This document shows, in pieces, positions 5,349-9,242 of a stretch of DNA of 9,242 bases. Position 1 is the first letter of the stretch, and each line of letters begins with the position of its first letter. Location of the stretch: positions 1-9,242 of the forward strand of contig JAITNO010000012.1 of assembly GCA_031290405.1 (NCBI GenBank). The letters are read 5' to 3'. Below the pieces are notes generated by a model. The model ran no database searches and was not told the DNA's origin. It worked only from the letters and a program-made list of their open reading frames with translations. The position numbers and the translations under genes were made by a program. This DNA is from Spirochaetaceae bacterium (lineage in GTDB: Bacteria > Spirochaetota > Spirochaetia > Treponematales > Breznakiellaceae).

Positions 5349-7003
5349 GGTTCGCGCTCCAGTTGCAGCGTGATCGTCGTTCGCTCGCACACTTCAGGCG
5401 GCCCGAAGTACTGAATCGCCCCCGGATTCACATAGTGCGTCCCCACCGCCCAGCGCGCGCGCTCTTTGGCGAAGGCGGCGAAGGGCTTGCCCTTGAGGTC
5501 GACCAGGGCCTTCCTGATGACCGGCTTGCTCTTCCCCTGCCGCTTTTCAAGGTGCATCATCATGGTGAGGGGGGCCCCCCCCGCCTGCCACGCGCCGGCG
5601 CCTGCGGTAAGATTGCGAATAAAGGAAACATACCCGGTAAGCCCCGCCGCAATGAGCGCGAACGCGCAGAAGCCGAGGCTGTAACAGTAATCCGCGTCGA
5701 AGTTCGAGGGGAAGGCGCTGCGCCCCTCGTAGCCGAAGAAATGCCCCAGCGGTGAAAACTTCCCCCGATACGTCCCCTGCGCCTTCATCTTGCCGAGCTT
5801 CTTTTCAACCAGACTGATGAGCAGCTTTTCCGTCTCGATGCGTGAAACCTGCACATTGCCGTGAGCGTCGCGGTCCAGCAGCAGCTGCTTTGAAATCTCC
5901 TCAGGCATCGCCTCGAACAGCGCTATGCTCGCCCGCGAAAGCGTCCGCTCAAGAAACGCCCCCTGCGCGTCAAACGAGCGCAGCCCCTCAAACTCCTCCC
6001 CGTGCGCCGCCATGATGTCGTTCAATTCGGAAATCAGCTTCTTCATTTCGGGGACGAATTCCACCACCCCTTCGGGAATCAACACCACGCCGAAATCTTG
6101 GCCGTTCTGCGCCCGCCTCACAACCGCCTCGCAGATCTCCTCAATAATGTGATTCAGCGAAAGCTGCCTATCCTCCACCTCTTCGGAAATCAGGCAGAGG
6201 TTCGGGTGCGTTTGCAGCGCCGCCTCCAGCGCGATGTGGCTCGCGCTCCGCCCCATCAGCTTGATAAAGTGCCAATACTTCTTCGCGCTGGAGGCGTCGT
6301 TCATAATGTTGCCAATCAGCTCGCTGTACGTCTTCACCGCCGTGTCGAACCCGAACGACGTCTCGATGTACTCATTCTTCAAGTCGCCGTCAATTGTTTT
6401 GGGGCAGCCAATCACCGAGATCGGCGCCCCCTTGTCCAGGAAATATTCAGCCAGCAGCGCCGCGTTGGTATTGCTGTCGTCCCCCCCGACGACGACCACC
6501 GCGGAAAGCCGGTGAAGCTTCGCGCTCTCCAGCGCCGCGGCAAACTGCGCCTGCGACTCTATCTTATCCCGGCCTGAGCCAATCATGTCAAAGCCCCCCG
6601 TGTTGCGGTACCGGTCGACCGTCTCGTCGTCCAGCTCGACGTAGGCGTTGTCGATCAAGCCCGAAGGCCCGCCCAGAAAGCCAAGCAAGGTCGAGCGCGG
6701 ATTGCCCCGCTTCAAACCGTCGTAGAGCCCGGCAATCACATTATGCCCACCCGGCGCCTGCCCGCCGGACAGAATCACACCGACCGAGAGCGCACGCGCG
6801 CTCAAACTCCCCTCGCCCTTCCGAAAAGACGCAATCGGCTTGCCAAAACTATGCTTAAAAACCGCCTTGAGGCTTTCCGTGTCCGACGCCGAAGACGTCG
6901 GCTCGCCAAACTCAACCTTGATGTTGGAAATCTCGCCGGCCAGACAAGCCGGCAACTTCGGCGCATACGCGTAACGCGCCCTTTGCAGATACGATGCTTC
7001 CAT
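5345..7003 (-). CDS. pfp: PPi-dependent 6-phosphofructokinase, long form
   Basis: 552 residues, matching the roughly 550-residue PPi-PFKs known from spirochaetes and plant beta-type subunits. It interconverts fructose-6-phosphate plus PPi and fructose-1,6-bisphosphate plus phosphate, a reversible glycolytic step in the cytoplasm needing Mg2+. Motifs: nucleotide-loop-like GGQAPGGHN (80-88), GGDDSN (173-178) whose second Asp marks PPi rather than ATP use, catalytic PKTIDGDLKN (201-210), MGRSAS (250-255), PEGVVEF (310-316) and GYEGRS (424-429). The N-terminus LQRARYAYAPKLP is typical of treponemal enzymes as I recall them. ATG 7003 has AAGGGGG seven bases upstream and a good promoter. Its TGA overlaps the corA GTG by four bases. 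No truncation or missing residue is seen. Confidence 0.96.
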   Translation of the reverse strand: MEASYLQRARYAYAPKLPACLAGEISNIKVEFGEPTSSASDTESLKAVFKHSFGKPIASFRKGEGSLSARALSVGVILSGGQAPGGHNVIAGLYDGLKRGNPRSTLLGFLGGPSGLIDNAYVELDDETVDRYRNTGGFDMIGSGRDKIESQAQFAAALESAKLHRLSAVVVVGGDDSNTNAALLAEYFLDKGAPISVIGCPKTIDGDLKNEYIETSFGFDTAVKTYSELIGNIMNDASSAKKYWHFIKLMGRSASHIALEAALQTHPNLCLISEEVEDRQLSLNHIIEEICEAVVRRAQNGQDFGVVLIPEGVVEFVPEMKKLISELNDIMAAHGEEFEGLRSFDAQGAFLERTLSRASIALFEAMPEEISKQLLLDRDAHGNVQVSRIETEKLLISLVEKKLGKMKAQGTYRGKFSPLGHFFGYEGRSAFPSNFDADYCYSLGFCAFALIAAGLTGYVSFIRNLTAGAGAWQAGGAPLTMMMHLEKRQGKSKPVIRKALVDLKGKPFAAFAKERARWAVGTHYVNPGAIQYFGPPEVCERTTITLQLEREP

Positions 7004-7010
7004 TTTTGTG

Positions 7011-7026
7011 CCCCCTTAGACCTAAG
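7011..7026 (-). promoter_or_regulatory. pfp ribosome binding site beside a small inverted repeat
   Basis: AAGGGGG (7017-7011, minus strand) lies seven bases from ATG 7003. CTTAG (7015-7019) and CTAAG (7022-7026) form an inverted repeat whose proximal arm overlaps this site. The two-base loop is too tight for a stable RNA hairpin, so it may be a DNA operator or chance. Confidence 0.4.
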
Positions 7027-7033
7027 TTGCGTG

Positions 7034-7063
7034 AGTATACCCCCACCCGCCCAGACATTTCAA
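7034..7063 (-). promoter_or_regulatory. Promoter of the pfp-corA unit
   Basis: On the minus strand TTGAAA (7063-7058) is followed after 18 bases by TATACT (7039-7034), giving a start near 7027 and a leader of about 24 bases. The spacer is very G-rich (GGGCGGGTGGGGG), which is unusual. It is the only promoter-like pair found directly upstream of pfp. Confidence 0.65.
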
Positions 7064-7071
7064 GGCGCCTT

Positions 7072-7300
7072 TTTTTACAGCGGCCTACGGCGCTACGCCC
7101 TCAGCGATAGGCTTTGTGTTTGAGGGTTGCGTTCCCCAGCTTTGGGGCGCCACAGACGCTTTTTGCGGCCTACGGCGTTTTTTGTAGCGGCCTACGGCGC
7201 TGCGCCCCCAGCGATAGGCTTTGCGTCCGCAGGCTGCGCCCCCCAGCTTTGGGCTTTTTTACAGCGGCCTACGGCGCTGCGCCCCCAGCTTTGAGCTTTG
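7072..7300. repeat. Composite intergenic repeat, about three direct copies
   Basis: A module reading AGCGGCCTACGGCGCT, then RCGCCCYCAGCGATAGGC, begins at 7079, 7187 and 7263 (the third diverges after CCCCCAGC); a fragment (GCGGCCTACGGCG) is at 7165-7177. A second module, about TGCG plus CCCCAGCTTTGGG, follows at 7128-7149 and 7235-7254 and merges with the third copy. TTTTTTACAGCGGCC precedes the first and third copies. GGCG-CTR-CGCC and CCCCA-GCTT-TGGGG can form small hairpins, and the one at 7242-7253 is followed by a T-run, giving a terminator-like look on the plus strand although no plus-strand gene precedes it. An inverted relative lies at 7951-7989. Confidence 0.75.
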
Positions 7301-7301
7301 T

Positions 7302-7448
7302 TTAGAACGCCACGCCGCCGGTGTCCGTCCCCAGAACTCCTCCGCTGTTTCCATCAAAGCTGAAGGGGTTGTCGCAGGCTATGGAGAGCTCGACACACCC
7401 TCTGGACGGCTTAACAGGCGGTTTTGGCGGTGCGGCGCGGGGGCCGTT
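7302..7448 (-). pseudogene. Possible C-terminal gene remnant
   Basis: The minus strand has an open frame ending in TAA (7304-7302) with a protein-like tail of mixed composition: VELSIACDNPF, then SFDGNSGGVLGTDTGGVAF. Upstream it becomes Pro-rich (APPKPPVKP) and runs into the 21-bp array, where it has no start codon and meets a TAG near 7615. It could be the end of a secreted or surface protein whose 5' part was lost or replaced by the repeats. It could equally be chance, since the segment is short and no family is recognised. Confidence 0.25.
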
Positions 7449-7488
7449 CAGTCTACCGAACAGGCCATTCTGTCGACAGAATGAGTTG

Positions 7489-7523
7489 CACTGTCTACCG
7501 AACAGGTCTCTCGGTAGACAGTG
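7489..7523. repeat. Perfect 13-bp inverted repeat in the array, copy 1
   Basis: CACTGTCTACCGA (7489-7501) and TCGGTAGACAGTG (7511-7523) are exact reverse complements around a nine-base spacer, ACAGGTCTC. This could form a stable hairpin in RNA from either strand or a cruciform in DNA. Confidence 0.9.
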
Positions 7524-7656
7524 AGAGCCATTCTGTCTACCGAACGGGCCGGTCTGTCTACCGAATAGGTCTCTCTGTCGACAGAATGGGTTGTTCTGTC
7601 GACAGAATGGGTTGTTCTATCTACCGAGCAGGCAATTCTGTCGACAGAATGAGTTG

Positions 7657-7691
7657 CACTGTCTACCGAACAGGTCTCTCGGTAGACAGTG
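7657..7691. repeat. Perfect 13-bp inverted repeat in the array, copy 2
   Basis: Identical to the structure at 7489-7523, arms 7657-7669 and 7679-7691 with the same nine-base spacer. It belongs to the 78-base block duplicated within the array. Confidence 0.9.
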
Positions 7692-7786
7692 AGAGCCATT
7701 CTGTCTACCGAATAGGCTATTCTGTCGACAGAATAAGCCGTTCCGTCTACCGAGCAGGCTGTTCCGTCTATCGAACAAACCGCGTT

Positions 7787-7950
7787 TAGGACCGGAAATC
7801 TTGAACGCTCACCATGGATGGGCTCCCAGCGGGGGGCGGGTACGGCCCATCGCCGGGCGAAGTGCGCGCGTAGGGGGGGGCTCCCCCCTCCTCCTCTCTT
7901 CCTCTTTACTAAAACAAAGCACAAGGCTGGGGAGGGCGGCCCGCAAGTAT
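7787..7950. other. Gene-free GC-rich hairpin segment
   Basis: No supported gene. GATGGGC (7817-7823) pairs with GCCCATC (7845-7851) around a 21-base G-rich loop. G8 (7873-7880) followed by CT and C6 (7883-7888) gives a near-perfect G/C palindrome with a homopolymer prone to slippage, then a pyrimidine-rich stretch. It lies downstream of carB on the minus strand and could be part of its 3' untranslated region. The short frames here on both strands lack start signals and recognisable domains. Confidence 0.5.
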
Positions 7951-7989
7951 AAGGCGTATCGCTGGGGGCTTAGCCCCGTAGGGCGCAAC
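7951..7989 (-). repeat. Inverted copy of composite repeat behind carB
   Basis: Read on the minus strand this segment has CCTACGG, then GGCT, then GCCCCCAGCGATA, aligning with the direct copy at 7185-7222 with about seven differences over 38-39 bases. GGGGC (7965-7969) and GCCCC (7973-7977) form a five-base stem with a three-base loop. It begins about a dozen bases after the carB stop, so it may act as a 3' hairpin or terminator for carB, although no T-run follows. Confidence 0.7.
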
Positions 7990-8000
7990 AAAAACCCCCT

Positions 8001-9242
8001 TCAATACTCTTCCCAGGCCTTAATCTCTACGCCTTTTGCGCGGCAGTGGGCGAGGGCGTCGATGAATTGCCGCGCGACTTTGATGTTGGTGATGAGGGGG
8101 ATGTCGAAGTCGACGGCCTGGCGGCGGATGAGGTGGTCGTTTTTGAGTTCGGATTGGCGGTTGTTTTTGGGGATGTTGATGATTAAGTCGACTTGGCGGT
8201 TTTTGATGAGGGTTTCGATGTTGGGCTCTTTGGGCTCTCCGTCTTTTGTTTCGAGGGGCCAGTGGAGGTCGACGACGGGGACGCCGTGGCGGGACAGGAA
8301 TGTTGCGGTGCCGTGCGAGGCGTAGAGTTCGCAGCCCATCTGGACGAGTTTTTTGGCGGAGTCGAGGAAGTCGAGTTTGTCTTCGATGGGGCCGGTGGAG
8401 AGGATGACGCGTTTTTTGGGGACGCGGTAGCCGACGGAGAGCATGGCTTTGAGGAAGGCGTCGTTGAGGTCGCCTCCTATGCAGCCGACTTCGCCGGTGG
8501 ACGCCATTTCGACGCCGCTGACGGGGTCTGCGCCGTGCAGCCGGCTGAAGCTGAACTGGGCGGCTTTGACGCCGACCCATTCGAGGTCGAGGGAGGAGGC
8601 GGCGGGTTTTTCGAAGGGTTCGTCGAGGAGGGCTTTTACGGCGAGGCTTATCATGTTGACGCGGCTTACTTTGGAACAGAAGGGGAAGCTGCGGCTGGCG
8701 CGCAGGTTGCATTCGATGACGCGGACGCGGTTCTGCTGGGCGAGGAACTGGATGTTGAAGGGGCCGGTGATGTCGAGGGCGCGGGCGATTTTGCTGGAGA
8801 TGCGCCTGACTTTGCGGATGGTTTCGATGTAGAGGCGCTGGGCGGGAAGCACGACGGTGGCGTCGCCTGAGTGGACGCCGGCGTTTTCGATGTGCTCGGT
8901 GATGCACGAATAGATGATTTCGCCGCGCTTGGCTACGGCGTCGATTTCGATTTCCTTTGAGTTTTCGACGAACTTGGAGATGACGACGGGGTGCTCGGCG
9001 CTGACGCAGGCGGCCATCCGCAGGTGCCGGTCGAGGCTTTCGTCGTTCCAGGCGACGTTCATGGCGGCGCCTGACAGGACGTAGCTTGGCCGGATGAGGA
9101 CGGGGTAGCCGGCTTCGGCGGCGAAGGCGCGCGCGGCGGCGAAGTCGGTGAGCTCCCGCCACTGGGGCTGTTCGACGCCGAGCCTGTCGAGCAGGCTTGA
9201 GAACTTGTTGCGGTCTTCGGCCATGTCGATTGAGGCGGGCGT
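8001..9242 (-). CDS. carB: Carbamoyl-phosphate synthase large subunit, C-terminal part (partial)
   Basis: 413 residues to the TGA at 8003-8001. The frame is open through the right edge (TPASIDMAEDRNKF at the edge matches the middle of CarB, like PDSIDLAEDR), so the gene starts outside and Met at 9224 is internal. CarB makes carbamoyl phosphate from bicarbonate, ammonia and two ATP for pyrimidine and arginine synthesis. Visible here: the second ATP-grasp domain (RPSYVLSGAAM 51-61, TEHIENAGVHSGD 115-127, metal-ligand segment IECNLRASRSFPF 176-188), MASTGEV (246-252) and an MGS-like allosteric domain (about 275-413; DLIINIPKNN, IRRQAVDFDIPLITN). IECNLRASRSFPF and the LIINIPKNN segment resemble eukaryotic CAD/CPS1 rather than E. 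coli (IEVNPRAARTVPF, as recalled). Third codon positions are strongly C-rich. Confidence 0.95.
   Translation of the reverse strand, partial: TPASIDMAEDRNKFSSLLDRLGVEQPQWRELTDFAAARAFAAEAGYPVLIRPSYVLSGAAMNVAWNDESLDRHLRMAACVSAEHPVVISKFVENSKEIEIDAVAKRGEIIYSCITEHIENAGVHSGDATVVLPAQRLYIETIRKVRRISSKIARALDITGPFNIQFLAQQNRVRVIECNLRASRSFPFCSKVSRVNMISLAVKALLDEPFEKPAASSLDLEWVGVKAAQFSFSRLHGADPVSGVEMASTGEVGCIGGDLNDAFLKAMLSVGYRVPKKRVILSTGPIEDKLDFLDSAKKLVQMGCELYASHGTATFLSRHGVPVVDLHWPLETKDGEPKEPNIETLIKNRQVDLIINIPKNNRQSELKNDHLIRRQAVDFDIPLITNIKVARQFIDALAHCRAKGVEIKAWEEY

Larger units (their letters stand above)
7451..7786. repeat. 21-bp tandem array, 16 units, dyad-symmetric
   Basis: Sixteen units of exactly 21 bases without an indel. 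Each unit is about GTCKACMGAA plus YRGGYYN plus TTCT. Unit junctions form near-palindromes TTCTGTCKACMGAA; units beginning GTCGACAGAAT after ATTCT make the perfect 16-base palindrome ATTCTGTCGACAGAAT. Units 4 and 12 (7514, 7682) carry the core inverted, GTAGACAG. The segment 7467-7544 recurs identically at 7635-7712, 168 bases (eight units) away. Both strands stay open in some frames only because 21 is a multiple of three and the unit lacks stops; no ribosome binding site or ATG supports a gene. It is not a CRISPR array, as there are no unique spacers. Function unknown. Confidence 0.95.

Noticed and set aside
5349..5390. Longer CorA start at GTG 5390
   Set aside because: GTG 5348 has a better-spaced GGAG, overlaps the pfp stop by four bases and gives a typical CorA length; 5390 would be deep inside pfp.
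6002..6577. 191-residue plus-strand frame
   Set aside because: Antisense of pfp, with no family features.
7242..7262. Rho-independent terminator on the plus strand (CCCA-GCTT-TGGG plus T-run)
   Set aside because: The stem is only four bases, no plus-strand gene lies upstream, and the motif is part of the composite repeat.
7451..7786. CRISPR array
   Set aside because: Units are contiguous and similar along their whole length; there are no unique spacers and no cas genes.
7424..7924. Long open frames on both strands across the 21-bp array encoding SVDR/SVYR heptapeptides
   Set aside because: A stop-free 21-base unit keeps frames open automatically; there is no Shine-Dalgarno or sensible start, and both strands look equally coding.
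8193..8870. 225-residue acidic, Gly-rich plus-strand frame
   Set aside because: It is the antisense of carB; its composition reflects the C-rich third positions of the real gene.

Overview
This window looks like a piece of a spirochaete chromosome, most likely a Treponema-type bacterium. The best clues are a 552-residue PPi-dependent phosphofructokinase of the long form, whose N-terminus (LQRARYAYAPKLP) matches what I remember of treponemal Pfp, and a small conserved-looking protein followed by a TPR-repeat protein. The assignment rests on recalled protein families, not a search. No tRNA, rRNA, transposase or CRISPR array is visible.

Layout. At the left, two plus-strand genes overlap by 20 bases: a 122-residue TPR-like protein (171-539) and a 513-residue TPR protein with a non-TPR C-terminus (520-2061). 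The first lies on a perfect TTGACA-17-TATAAT promoter whose -10 box contains the start codon. A convergent three-gene minus-strand operon follows: a PLP trans-sulfuration enzyme (4137-3001), then two paralogous Rrf2 regulators (2999-2568 and 2571-2140). It is driven by a TTGACA-17-TACAGT promoter. The first regulator keeps an IscR-like Cys triad; the second has no cysteine. A second minus-strand unit is pfp (7003-5345) with corA (5348-4389), coupled by a 4-base GTGA overlap behind a TTGAAA-18-TATACT promoter. The 3' part of carB (9242-8001) runs off the right edge.

Non-coding structure is unusually rich. Between the cystathionine-type gene and corA lies a degenerate 21-24 bp tandem array (about 4203-4370). 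Between pfp and carB is a gene-poor kilobase (7004-8000). It holds a composite hairpin repeat in about three direct copies (7072-7300), a possible gene remnant (7302-7448), a strict 21-bp, 16-unit array of dyad-symmetric sites (7451-7786), and an inverted copy of the composite repeat just behind carB (7951-7989). The 21-bp array is the most distinctive feature.

Functionally, the trans-sulfuration enzyme plus two Rrf2 proteins suggests a self-contained sulfur or Fe-S responsive unit. Pfp plus CorA joins a Mg-dependent glycolytic enzyme with a probable Mg2+ channel. The CarB fragment feeds pyrimidine and arginine synthesis and carries sequence signatures that resemble eukaryotic CAD/CPS1 more than E. 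coli CarB.
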